A stretch of 64,000 bases of DNA from Prevotella ihumii (GTDB lineage: Bacteria; Bacteroidota; Bacteroidia; Bacteroidales; Bacteroidaceae). The notes beneath the pieces are model-generated. The model did no database searches. It had not been told where the DNA came from and saw only the letters and a program-made list of their open reading frames with translations. The number at the start of each line of letters is the position of its first letter. Position 1 is the first letter of the stretch. This document shows positions 25,507 through 34,253 of the stretch, one piece after another. The position numbers were made by a program, and so were the translations under genes. The stretch is from positions 1,178,701 to 1,242,700 of the forward strand of contig NZ_LT706987.1 in the NCBI RefSeq assembly GCF_900155655.1. Direction: 5' to 3'.

Positions 25507-26469
25507 ATGACAAAGAAGAAAGGAGAAATTACTGTAAAAGAGATATGTGCCAAAAATAAATATAAATTTTTGGTATCAATCTTCATAGCTGTTATAGGAG
25601 CTTTTCTTTTCACTAATTCTATTCCAACACTCTATGATGCGCAAAAAAAGATTTCTATTGATGCCTCTGAAGATAAGGTTTTCAAAAGAGTAGATGCGCT
25701 TTCAATGGTTACGCAAAAGTTAGGACTCAAAGAAGGAAACGTAACAACTGAACCTATTATTTATAGAAAAATTTTAGAATCACCTTCTTTCCTTAATAGC
25801 CTTGCGGATATTACTATTTTTAAAAAAGGAGAAACATATTCAACACCATGGAGCGAATATCTACAAAAAGATTTTGTTCAACCATGGTGGAGCAAATATA
25901 CTGGAAAGAAAAATATAAAAGAATTATTAAGAGAGAATGTAAAATGCGAAGTTAATTTGCATAATGGCATTATTACTTTGCAAACATCTGCACAAGAACC
26001 TTTTATCGCTTATCAACTTCTTGACTCTGTAGAACAACGATTGCAACAACATCTTACAAAATACTCCTTCGATAAGGCAAAAATTGATGTTGATAATAGA
26101 AAACAAGAATTGAATAACTCAAAAGAGCTATATGAAAAGGCGATGAGTAAATTGAATAAATTTCTTGATGCGAATAAAGATGTTGTCTTAGGTTCATTTA
26201 AAATAGAAGGAAGCGCATTACAAAAAGAAGCTGATAAAGCATTGGCTAAATACAATCAAGCCATTCAGCAATATCAAATGGCAAAAATGCGATTACAACG
26301 TACTAAACCATATTTCATAACATTGGTTTCAAGCGAAATACCAAAAACTCCATCGCACCCAAAACTGCTGATTAATATACTGATATGGGTATTTTATGCC
26401 GTATTAGGAACTTTCTGGTGGGTAATGATAGGATATAAAATGAAAATAAGAAAGGAAAGAGTACTATGA
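25507..26469 (+). CDS. Second Wzz-like chain-length protein
   Basis: 320 residues with the same plan as the preceding protein: an N-terminal membrane segment (YKFLVSIFIAVIGAFLFT, about 18-36), coiled coil (about 190-260), then VSSEIPKTPSHPKLLINILI before a C-terminal membrane segment. It lacks the long charged tail and any kinase domain. It overlaps the flippase gene by 4 bases (ATGA). Two adjacent Wzz-like proteins may form a mixed oligomer; this is inference. In sequence it is only distantly similar to its neighbour. Confidence 0.78.
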   Translation: MTKKKGEITVKEICAKNKYKFLVSIFIAVIGAFLFTNSIPTLYDAQKKISIDASEDKVFKRVDALSMVTQKLGLKEGNVTTEPIIYRKILESPSFLNSLADITIFKKGETYSTPWSEYLQKDFVQPWWSKYTGKKNIKELLRENVKCEVNLHNGIITLQTSAQEPFIAYQLLDSVEQRLQQHLTKYSFDKAKIDVDNRKQELNNSKELYEKAMSKLNKFLDANKDVVLGSFKIEGSALQKEADKALAKYNQAIQQYQMAKMRLQRTKPYFITLVSSEIPKTPSHPKLLINILIWVFYAVLGTFWWVMIGYKMKIRKERVL

Positions 26470-27788
26470 ATTCTGAATTAAGGACATCACGTTTAAAAAA
26501 GAATATTCTCTTTTCATTTTTAATTAAAGGTTGGGCTGGCATCATACAATTGTTATTAGTCCCAATCACTTTATTTTGCTTGGGTAATTACGAAAATGGA
26601 ATATGGATGACTATCAGTTCTATTCTTATTTGGATAGATTCGTTAGACATTGGATTGGGCAATGGATTGAGAAATACTTTATCTGCTCAAATTGCTAACA
26701 ATGAAATAGAAAAAGCAAGGGAAAGTGTTTCCACTACTTTTTTTATGTTGGCTTTAATAATAATTCCAATTTGCATTCTATTAATACTTGCAATCAATTT
26801 CTTAGATGTTTATACATGGCTGAATATTGAGGAAAGCAAAGTTCCAAATCTTATTTCGGTACTCAGCTTCTCAATAGCAATTGTAAGTGCAACTTTCATC
26901 TTTAAATTTATAGGGAATGTTTATTTGGCATTGCAGCTCCCAGCAGTAAACAATCTTTTGGTTGTAAGTGGACAAACTTTAACTTTGATTGGAATTTATA
27001 TGCTGAATATTTTGAATATACACTCGCTAATGTTGGTGGCTTTATGTTATACGGCAGCACCGTTGATTGTCTTTCTCATAGCCTACCCTATTACTTTTGG
27101 ACGTTATTATCCAAATTTAAAACCCAATATTCAATACTTTAATAAATTTGCAATAGCGAATTTATTTAATATTGGCATAAAGTTTTTTATTTTACAAGTA
27201 GCAGGAGTTATCCTGTTTGCATCATCAAATGCCCTAATTTCATATTTTTTCACTCCAGAAAAAGTAACTCTTTATGGCATAGCATACAGATATTTTTCAA
27301 TTACAATGCTCTTATTCACTGTTATAGCTGCACCTTTTTGGAGTGCAACAACAGACGCTTATACACGTAAAGATTTTGATTGGATAAAAAAATCGATGCG
27401 TAAACTACACTTTTTGCTCATCAGTTTATTCATCATACTTGCCTTTATGATTATTTTCTCTGACCCACTTTATCATCTTTGGGTTGGAAAGAGTATAAAT
27501 ATCTCATTAGAATTATCTGCTTCAATGGCACTCTATATGTTTATTATCATTTGCAGCCTTTGTTATTCTTACATTTTAAATGGAATAGGTGCTTTGAAAA
27601 TTCAGCTCATTTTTACCATCGGAGCAGCTTTGGCATATTTTCCAATTGCATACGGACTTTCAAAATTACTTGGAGTATGCGGAATTGTTCTTGCATTATC
27701 GATAGTAAATTTACCTGGCGCAATTGCAAACAGAGTGCAATATAGTAAAATTATGAACGGAACAGCTAAAGGAATTTGGAGAAAATAA
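26466..27788 (+). CDS. Wzx-type polysaccharide flippase
   Basis: 440 residues with about 12-14 hydrophobic segments evenly spaced, as in the MOP/polysaccharide transporter family. Typical early sequence is LFSFLIKGWAGIIQLLLVPITL, with DIGLGNGLRNTLSAQIA after the second helix. It would move lipid-linked repeat units across the inner membrane for Wzy. Its start overlaps the upstream stop and its stop is 1 base before the polymerase gene, so translation of this part of the operon is tightly linked. Confidence 0.85.
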   Translation: MNSELRTSRLKKNILFSFLIKGWAGIIQLLLVPITLFCLGNYENGIWMTISSILIWIDSLDIGLGNGLRNTLSAQIANNEIEKARESVSTTFFMLALIIIPICILLILAINFLDVYTWLNIEESKVPNLISVLSFSIAIVSATFIFKFIGNVYLALQLPAVNNLLVVSGQTLTLIGIYMLNILNIHSLMLVALCYTAAPLIVFLIAYPITFGRYYPNLKPNIQYFNKFAIANLFNIGIKFFILQVAGVILFASSNALISYFFTPEKVTLYGIAYRYFSITMLLFTVIAAPFWSATTDAYTRKDFDWIKKSMRKLHFLLISLFIILAFMIIFSDPLYHLWVGKSINISLELSASMALYMFIIICSLCYSYILNGIGALKIQLIFTIGAALAYFPIAYGLSKLLGVCGIVLALSIVNLPGAIANRVQYSKIMNGTAKGIWRK

Positions 27789-27789
27789 A

Positions 27790-28995
27790 ATGGTAGAACT
27801 CACAATTATTTTTCTTGGATTACTCTTGTTGGCTTTTGGAGTATTGAAAATTGGCGATATTTTTTCACCATGGTTCATAACCACAGGCATTTGGTTCTTC
27901 ATTGTCGTGTTCTTCCAAATTTCATCAGGATTACTTTATCCTTTACAAGACCGCTTTTACATTTGTTTATTACTTTGGGTTCCTATCATGTGTTTTACGG
28001 GAATCATAACTTATTATGCCTTACCGAGTGTAAAATCCGAAATAGAACCAATAAGGAATGAACTTGAAATACATAAAACTATTTTCTTGATATTCTTTAT
28101 AATCTCTATGATTTGTACACCTTTGTACATTTATAAAATATATAAAGTGGTCATCATGTTCGGAACGCAAGACCTGTTATTTAATTTAAGAATTTTAGCA
28201 GGAGCAGAAGATGAAGACCCTTTAGCTAAGCTACTTAAATATATTAATGCAGTAAATCAAGCTCTTTATATTATAGCTATTTGGCGTTATCCAAAAATTA
28301 GCAAAACACAATTAACGCTTATAATTATAGCCAACTTTATGTGTGCCGTTGCTATTATGGAGAAAGGTGCTTTATTCTTTATGCTTTTTACAACGCTTTT
28401 TATTCTTTATCAAAAGGAAAAAATAAAGATGCGTTCTATTTTACTATGGGGAGTCGTTATAGTATTTGTTTTTTATGGTATAAATATCCTTCGTCGTTCT
28501 GAAGATGCAAAGCTATCTGATAATTCTACATTATTAGATTTTATAGCCATGTATATTCTTTCGCCACCCGTGGCTTTTGAGCAGGTACAAGAAAAATTAA
28601 CACCTCAATTTGGTTCACGCACATTTGCTTTCTTTTATGCAGTTGCTTCCAAACTTGGCTTTGGAAAGTTTGTTATAGAACCCAAATTACAAGAATTTGT
28701 ATATGTGCCTATCCAAACAAACGTTTACACTGTATTTCAACCTTTCTTCCAAGATTTTGGTTACAAAGGAGTTGCTTTCTTTGCCTCAATTTATGGTACT
28801 TTCACAGGTTGGTTGTACAAACAAGCAAAAAATGGAGGAGCCATTTCAAAATGTATGTACACATATATTGTCGAAATTTTAATACTGCAGTTTTTTCAAG
28901 AAAATCTCATATTAAGTCTTTCGCTACTCTTCCAATACTTGATAGTCTTTACATTTATCTTACAAAAGAAGATAAAATTTGTAGTAAGAGCGTAA
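27790..28995 (+). CDS. Wzy-type polysaccharide polymerase
   Basis: 401 residues with about 10 hydrophobic segments and a large extracytoplasmic loop (roughly 215-330, containing RRSEDAKLSDNSTLLDFIAM and SPPVAFEQVQEKL). Wzy proteins are poorly conserved, so the call rests on topology, length and its place right after the flippase. It would join repeat units in the periplasm under control of the Wzz-like proteins. An O-antigen ligase is a less likely alternative. Confidence 0.7.
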   Translation: MVELTIIFLGLLLLAFGVLKIGDIFSPWFITTGIWFFIVVFFQISSGLLYPLQDRFYICLLLWVPIMCFTGIITYYALPSVKSEIEPIRNELEIHKTIFLIFFIISMICTPLYIYKIYKVVIMFGTQDLLFNLRILAGAEDEDPLAKLLKYINAVNQALYIIAIWRYPKISKTQLTLIIIANFMCAVAIMEKGALFFMLFTTLFILYQKEKIKMRSILLWGVVIVFVFYGINILRRSEDAKLSDNSTLLDFIAMYILSPPVAFEQVQEKLTPQFGSRTFAFFYAVASKLGFGKFVIEPKLQEFVYVPIQTNVYTVFQPFFQDFGYKGVAFFASIYGTFTGWLYKQAKNGGAISKCMYTYIVEILILQFFQENLILSLSLLFQYLIVFTFILQKKIKFVVRA

Positions 28996-29017
28996 TCTTC
29001 AAAAGAATATTTACAAG

Positions 29018-29872
29018 ATGAATATATTTGTCATAATCGTACTTTACAACCCAACTGAAGAAGATTTGCAACATACCAAACATATAGCAGAAATCGAAGC
29101 AGGATTTATTATAGATAATTCCGAAAAAGCATCACTTCCTAACAAAATAGGCAAGATGAGTTATATCTGTAATAAAAAGAATTTGGGCATTGCGGAGGCA
29201 CAAAATATAGCATTACAAAAGATTATCTTAGAAGATTCCGAATCGTATGTTGTGTTTTTCGACCAAGATTCAAGGTTTATCCCAACCTATGCAAAAGATA
29301 TTGTTGCCGAATACATCAAAATAAAAAAAGAAATTCCCAATTTAGGTTTATTGGGACCAACCGTATTGAATAAAGAAACAGGAAAAGAATATAAATCAGC
29401 ATTCCATAATGATGCTGAAAATATAAATAATTTTATTCCTCGCCGTGATGTTATTTCTTCAGGAAGTTGTGTTGATATAAATACATTAAAAAAGGTTGGG
29501 TTAAACGATTCGGCACTCTTCATTGATTTTGTAGACTTTGAGTGGTGCTGGCGTGCCCAAAAATTAGGCTTTATTTGTGGCATAACCGCTAATATTTGCA
29601 TTGAACATAAAGTTGGTTCTAATGAAATTTCAATTGGAAATCACCATGTTATCATATCTTCTCCCATTAGAGAATATTATTCTTACCGAAATTATCAATG
29701 GTTGGTAAGACGAAACTATGTGCCATTGCAATGGAAAATAGCGCAAGGAGTTAAGCAATTCTTACGTTTTCTCTATTTCCCATTTGTTGTAAAAAATGGT
29801 ATAAAACATTGTAAATACATGATATTAGGCTTTAAAGATGGTATTTTAAACCGACAAAAAATTGCACAATGA
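29018..29872 (+). CDS. Family 2 glycosyltransferase (rhamnosyltransferase-like)
   Basis: 284 residues. It opens MNIFVIIVLYNPTEEDL and has NLGIAEAQN, the VVFFDQDSR metal-binding region, and FIDFVDFEWCWRAQKLGF, the layout of bacterial rhamnosyltransferase-like GT2 enzymes. It overlaps the next gene by 4 bases (ATGA), and the two share motifs from the N-terminus to the CEWCWRA-like segment, so they are paralogues. It should act at the inner membrane on the growing lipid-linked repeat unit. The sugar is not identifiable. Confidence 0.85.
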   Translation: MNIFVIIVLYNPTEEDLQHTKHIAEIEAGFIIDNSEKASLPNKIGKMSYICNKKNLGIAEAQNIALQKIILEDSESYVVFFDQDSRFIPTYAKDIVAEYIKIKKEIPNLGLLGPTVLNKETGKEYKSAFHNDAENINNFIPRRDVISSGSCVDINTLKKVGLNDSALFIDFVDFEWCWRAQKLGFICGITANICIEHKVGSNEISIGNHHVIISSPIREYYSYRNYQWLVRRNYVPLQWKIAQGVKQFLRFLYFPFVVKNGIKHCKYMILGFKDGILNRQKIAQ

Positions 29873-30738
29873 AAATAGGAGCATTAGTAATACTTTATAA
29901 TCCGACAGAAGAAAACATTACCAATATTGTCAATTGTTTAGAAAAACAAGTTGATAAAATATGTATGGTTGATAATTCTGACAAAGATAATTCTCATTTA
30001 TTAAGTATAGATGAGAAGATTATTTATTTTCCATTATGCCAAAATGTAGGCATTGCAGGAGCCCAAAATAAAGGAATAAAATATTTCATCGAACACCATT
30101 TCGATTATATTATTTCATGCGACCAAGACACAACCATAGGACAAGATGTTGTTAAAAGATTATTATCAACCACTTTACAACTTAAAAGCCAAAATATCAA
30201 TGTTGGAGCAGTTGCCCCTATTGGTATTGACCATAACACCCAAAAGCCATTAAGTTATTCAACACCAAAAATAAAAGATATAACCATTGGTAATTTAAAC
30301 CTTATGGAAGTTTATCAGACGATGAACTCTATGTCGCTTATTAGTGTTGATTTATTTGAAAAAGTAGGACTAATGGACGAAACTTTATTCATAGATGGTG
30401 TTGATTGCGAATGGTGCTGGAGAGCCAAACATCTTTTGGACGCACGTTTCTTCTACGATTATAACATTAAGATGAACCACACTTTGGGCATATCTACAAA
30501 AAAAATAGGAGGACGAGAAATCCACATAACACCATCATTTAGAATGTACTATCAATATCGAAATTTTATATGGCTTGCGCAAAGGAACTACACACCCAAA
30601 AGGTGGATAATAAGAAATGGAATTAAATACATTTTTAAATTTTTTTATTATACAATAAAAAGTACTAACCGCCGTTCTTATATTAAGAACATTCTAAAAG
30701 GAATACGTGATGGAATATCAAGTCAAACAAAAAATTAA
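29869..30738 (+). CDS. Family 2 glycosyltransferase, paralogue of the preceding one
   Basis: 289 residues with ALVILYNPTEENI, NVGIAGAQNKGI, IISCDQDTTIG and FIDGVDCEWCWRAKHL. It has the same domain plan as the upstream enzyme but has diverged enough to use a different donor or acceptor. Its end overlaps the start of the third transferase by 29 bases. A direct duplication within the locus is the simplest explanation. Confidence 0.85.
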   Translation: MKIGALVILYNPTEENITNIVNCLEKQVDKICMVDNSDKDNSHLLSIDEKIIYFPLCQNVGIAGAQNKGIKYFIEHHFDYIISCDQDTTIGQDVVKRLLSTTLQLKSQNINVGAVAPIGIDHNTQKPLSYSTPKIKDITIGNLNLMEVYQTMNSMSLISVDLFEKVGLMDETLFIDGVDCEWCWRAKHLLDARFFYDYNIKMNHTLGISTKKIGGREIHITPSFRMYYQYRNFIWLAQRNYTPKRWIIRNGIKYIFKFFYYTIKSTNRRSYIKNILKGIRDGISSQTKN

Positions 30739-31555
30739 ATTTTCTGTTTTAATGTCTGTCTATGCCAGGGAAAATCCAGAATGGTTGCGCCTTAGCTTAG
30801 ATAGTGTATTTAATCAAACTCTTCCTCCTAATGAGGTTGTTCTTATAGAAGATGGACCTATTACGAAAGCACTTTCAGATGTTATAGAAGAGTTTAAATC
30901 CAAATACCATACACTTAAAGTTTTTCCACAAAAAGAAAACAAAGGTCTTGGGACAGCTCTTAATATTGGTTTGCAACATTGCTCCTACGAATTAGTAGCT
31001 CGTATGGACACAGACGACATTTGTCGTCCCAATAGATTTGAAAAACAAATAGAACTTTTTGAAAAAGATGCCGACTTAGATATTTGCAGTTCGCTAATAG
31101 ATGAATTTGAAGGTAACATAAAAAATATTCGCTCTCAACGTCTATTACCTGAACATCATGAAGATATTATAAAATATGCCCACCAACGTTGTCCTGTAAA
31201 CCACCCCACTGTAGTTTACAAAAAAAGCAAAGTTCTTGCAGCAGACGGCTATCAAGGTTTTCCCGAAGACTATATCTTATGGATAAACATGATTATGAAT
31301 GGTTGTAAATTTTATAACTTGCAAGAAAGTTTGCTATGGTTTCGGTTTTCTTACGATGTTTATCGAAGAAGAGGCGGTTGGAAATATGCAAAAAACGATA
31401 TAAAAGCACAATGGAATTTCTATAAAATGGGGTTCACTTCATTTTCAGAATTTCTCACAAATGCTATTATAAGAGGAATTGTCCGCTTAGTTCCCAATTC
31501 ACTTCGAGTTTTTACTTACAAATACCTTTTAAGAAAAAAATATGACAGAACTTAG
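30710..31555 (+). CDS. Family 2 glycosyltransferase (AmsE-like)
   Basis: 281 residues from the ATG at 30710; a GTG one codon earlier is the only alternative. It shows KFSVLMSVYARENPEWLRL, VVLIEDGPITKAL, NKGLGTALNIGL and ARMDTDDICRPNRFEKQ, typical of the AmsE/Gal-GlcNAc branch of GT2, which differs from the two preceding transferases. It overlaps LicD by 14 bases. Probably it adds a third sugar of the repeat unit. Confidence 0.85.
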   Translation: MEYQVKQKIKFSVLMSVYARENPEWLRLSLDSVFNQTLPPNEVVLIEDGPITKALSDVIEEFKSKYHTLKVFPQKENKGLGTALNIGLQHCSYELVARMDTDDICRPNRFEKQIELFEKDADLDICSSLIDEFEGNIKNIRSQRLLPEHHEDIIKYAHQRCPVNHPTVVYKKSKVLAADGYQGFPEDYILWINMIMNGCKFYNLQESLLWFRFSYDVYRRRGGWKYAKNDIKAQWNFYKMGFTSFSEFLTNAIIRGIVRLVPNSLRVFTYKYLLRKKYDRT

Positions 31556-32339
31556 ACATTTACAGTTGGTCATTTTGCATATAATGAAAGATATTGATGC
31601 GCTTTGTGCCAAAAACAATATCGAATATAGCTTAAACGGAGGCAGTGCTATCGGTGCTATACGTCATAAAGGTTTCATTCCATGGGACGACGATTTGGAT
31701 ATACAAATGACACCTACCAATTATAAGAAATTTATCAAAGTGTGTAGAGAGCAACTTGATAAAGAAAAATATTATTTTGCAGAAGGTACAGTGGATTGGC
31801 CACTCGATTTTTGCAAAATAAAACTACGTGGCACAAAGATGATTGAGACCGAAGGTTATGGTGGGAAAAAAAATGAATTAGGAATATTTGTTGATATTTT
31901 TCGTGTCGATGGTGCTGCTCCTACTAAATTAGGAAGATATTGGCAATATTTTTGTGCAAAATATAGAACAGCCTATCTTATTAATCAACGTGGATATAAT
32001 TCTGCTTCTCTCCTAAAAAAGATAGTAATGTTCCTTTCTTTTCCACAAAAATTCAAGCCTATCCGCAATTTTTTCAAACATGAAAAAGAAAAATATGATG
32101 GCGAAGAAACTGGTTATTATGGACTTCTATCTGAATATACAAAAGTAAACCATTGCTTTTTTCCAAAACATATTTTTACGAATGGCACTATAAAAGTAGA
32201 TTTTGAAGATACTAAATTGTCTATTTTAAAAGAATATGATGCTTATTTAAAGCAAGTTTTTGGCAATTATATGCAACTCCCTCCTTTAGAAAAACAAGTT
32301 TGTGAACATCACAACGGAGTAGATTTTGGTAAGTATTAA
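31542..32339 (+). CDS. LicD family phosphotransferase
   Basis: 265 residues. The N-terminal EYSLNGGSAIGAIRHKGFIP followed by WDDDLDIQM is the LicD signature. LicD proteins transfer phosphocholine or related groups from a CDP-carrier onto a glycan. The next gene encodes a nucleotidyltransferase that could make such a CDP-carrier. The gene lies at the end of the three glycosyltransferases, so the modification is probably on the repeat unit. The headgroup is not determined by the family. Confidence 0.88.
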   Translation: MTELRHLQLVILHIMKDIDALCAKNNIEYSLNGGSAIGAIRHKGFIPWDDDLDIQMTPTNYKKFIKVCREQLDKEKYYFAEGTVDWPLDFCKIKLRGTKMIETEGYGGKKNELGIFVDIFRVDGAAPTKLGRYWQYFCAKYRTAYLINQRGYNSASLLKKIVMFLSFPQKFKPIRNFFKHEKEKYDGEETGYYGLLSEYTKVNHCFFPKHIFTNGTIKVDFEDTKLSILKEYDAYLKQVFGNYMQLPPLEKQVCEHHNGVDFGKY

Positions 32340-32364
32340 ATAGCGGTAAAAGATTTCAAAGAAA

Positions 32365-34179
32365 ATGCAAGCAATAATTTTAGCAGCAGGAATGGGTCGC
32401 CGTCTTGGCGAAATGACAAAAGAAAATACAAAATGTATGCTTTCTATTAATGGTAAACGTTTAATAGACAGAACATTGGAACAATTAGCAAATAATGGCA
32501 TACAAAAAGTTATCATTGTTATTGGCTATGGTGCAAATAATCTTATCGAACATATTGGAAACCGATATGAAAAGTTTTTTGATATAGAATTTATAAACAA
32601 TCCGATATTTGATAAAACAAACAACATCTATTCGCTTGCACTTGCAAAAGAAAAGATGATTGAAGACGATACCATTCTTCTTGAATCTGATTTAATATAC
32701 GAAGAAAGTGTCTTGCAAATGGCTATTGAAAGCCCCTACCCTAACCTCGCATTGGTTTCTAAATGGGAATCATGGATGGACGGAACAGTTGTACAAATTG
32801 ATGACCAATATAATATTATTAATTTCATCAATAAAAAGGCGTTCAGCTACAGAGACGCAGAAACTTATTACAAAACGGTCAATATCTACAAATTCAGCAA
32901 AGAATTTGCAAAACAAAAGTATATTCCTTTCTTAAATGCTTATTGTGAGGCACAAGGAAATAATGAATATTACGAACAAGTATTGCGTGTAATAGCATTT
33001 CTCAACTCTCAAGATGTAAAGGCATTACCTATTGGTAAAAAGAAATGGTACGAAATTGATGATATTCAAGATAAGGATATTGCAGAAACAATTTTTGCCA
33101 ACAATGATGACGAACAACTTGCAAAAATGAATAAACGCTATGGTGGTTATTGGCGTTTTCCTCAATTATTAGATTACTGTTACCTGGTAAATCCTTACTT
33201 TCCACCTAAACGAATGCTGGAAGAAATGCGTGCCAACTTCGATATTCTTCTCACAGAATATCCTTCAGGAATGGGCGTAAACTCATTGTTGGCTAGCAAA
33301 TATTTTGGCATAAACCAAGAAAACATTGTTGTCGGCAATGGTGCAGCCGAGCTAATTAAAAGTTTGTTAGAACATACAGAAGGAAAAATCGGAGTAGTAT
33401 TCCCAACCTTTGAAGAATATCCTAATCGTTATCGAAAAGAAGACATTATAAGCTATGTCCCTACCAATAAGGATTTTGCTTACAATGCAGCCGAGCTTAA
33501 AGCTTTTTTTGCAAACAAGCCTATCAAAACGCTATTGCTCATCAATCCTGATAACCCATCAGGTAATTTTATCCCCAAAAGCGAGGTTTTAGAACTTGCT
33601 TTGTGGACAGCAGAACGAGGCATAAGATTTATTGTAGACGAATCGTTTGTTGATTTCTCCGATGACTTCCGCAACAATTCACTTCTTGATAACGCGACAC
33701 TCAGCACATATAAGCATCTTTTTGTTATGAAAAGTATTTCAAAATCGTATGGTGTTCCAGGTTTGCGCTTAGGCATTTTGGCAAGTTCTGATACTCAAAC
33801 CATCGATTACATAAAGAAAGATGTAAGTATATGGAATATCAATTCATTTGCTGAATTTTATATGCAAATCTTTAACAAATACAGCAGTGCCTATGATACT
33901 GCCTGCGAATGCTTCATTGCAGAACGAACTCGCTTTGCAAAACGATTGGGAGAAATAAATTGGCTTCGAGTAATTCCTTCGCAAGCCAACTATTTCCTCT
34001 GTGAAGTTAAAACGCCTCATACATCAGCCGAAATAACGAAACGACTTTTAAAAGAGCATTCTATACTTATCAAAGATTGTAATAGCAAGCAATCGTTAGA
34101 AAACAAAAATTTTATACGAATAGCGATTAGAAACGAAATAGATAACGAACAGCTTATTAAAGCTTTTAAACAGCTGTGA
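32365..34179 (+). CDS. Fused CTP:phospho-compound cytidylyltransferase and PLP aminotransferase/decarboxylase
   Basis: 604 residues in two parts. Residues 1-240 are a sugar/choline-type nucleotidyltransferase: AIILAAGMGRRLGEMTKENT, then LLESDLIYEE and WYEIDDIQDKDIA as in LicC-type enzymes. Residues 265-604 are a fold-type I PLP enzyme of the HisC/CobD kind: VVGNGAAELIKSL, INPDNPSGNF, IVDESFVDFSDD, and SISKSYGVPGLRLG with the expected PLP Lys. Known relatives include PntC fusions for aminoethylphosphonate and CobD-type phosphoserine/phosphothreonine decarboxylases. It could turn phosphoserine into phosphoethanolamine and activate it. The substrate is inferred. Confidence 0.8.
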   Translation: MQAIILAAGMGRRLGEMTKENTKCMLSINGKRLIDRTLEQLANNGIQKVIIVIGYGANNLIEHIGNRYEKFFDIEFINNPIFDKTNNIYSLALAKEKMIEDDTILLESDLIYEESVLQMAIESPYPNLALVSKWESWMDGTVVQIDDQYNIINFINKKAFSYRDAETYYKTVNIYKFSKEFAKQKYIPFLNAYCEAQGNNEYYEQVLRVIAFLNSQDVKALPIGKKKWYEIDDIQDKDIAETIFANNDDEQLAKMNKRYGGYWRFPQLLDYCYLVNPYFPPKRMLEEMRANFDILLTEYPSGMGVNSLLASKYFGINQENIVVGNGAAELIKSLLEHTEGKIGVVFPTFEEYPNRYRKEDIISYVPTNKDFAYNAAELKAFFANKPIKTLLLINPDNPSGNFIPKSEVLELALWTAERGIRFIVDESFVDFSDDFRNNSLLDNATLSTYKHLFVMKSISKSYGVPGLRLGILASSDTQTIDYIKKDVSIWNINSFAEFYMQIFNKYSSAYDTACECFIAERTRFAKRLGEINWLRVIPSQANYFLCEVKTPHTSAEITKRLLKEHSILIKDCNSKQSLENKNFIRIAIRNEIDNEQLIKAFKQL

Positions 34180-34253
34180 AATCTTAATAAATGTAAAAAT
34201 ACTTAAATTCGTATTTTTAGTAACTTTACAGACACATTTAAATAAAATAAGAA

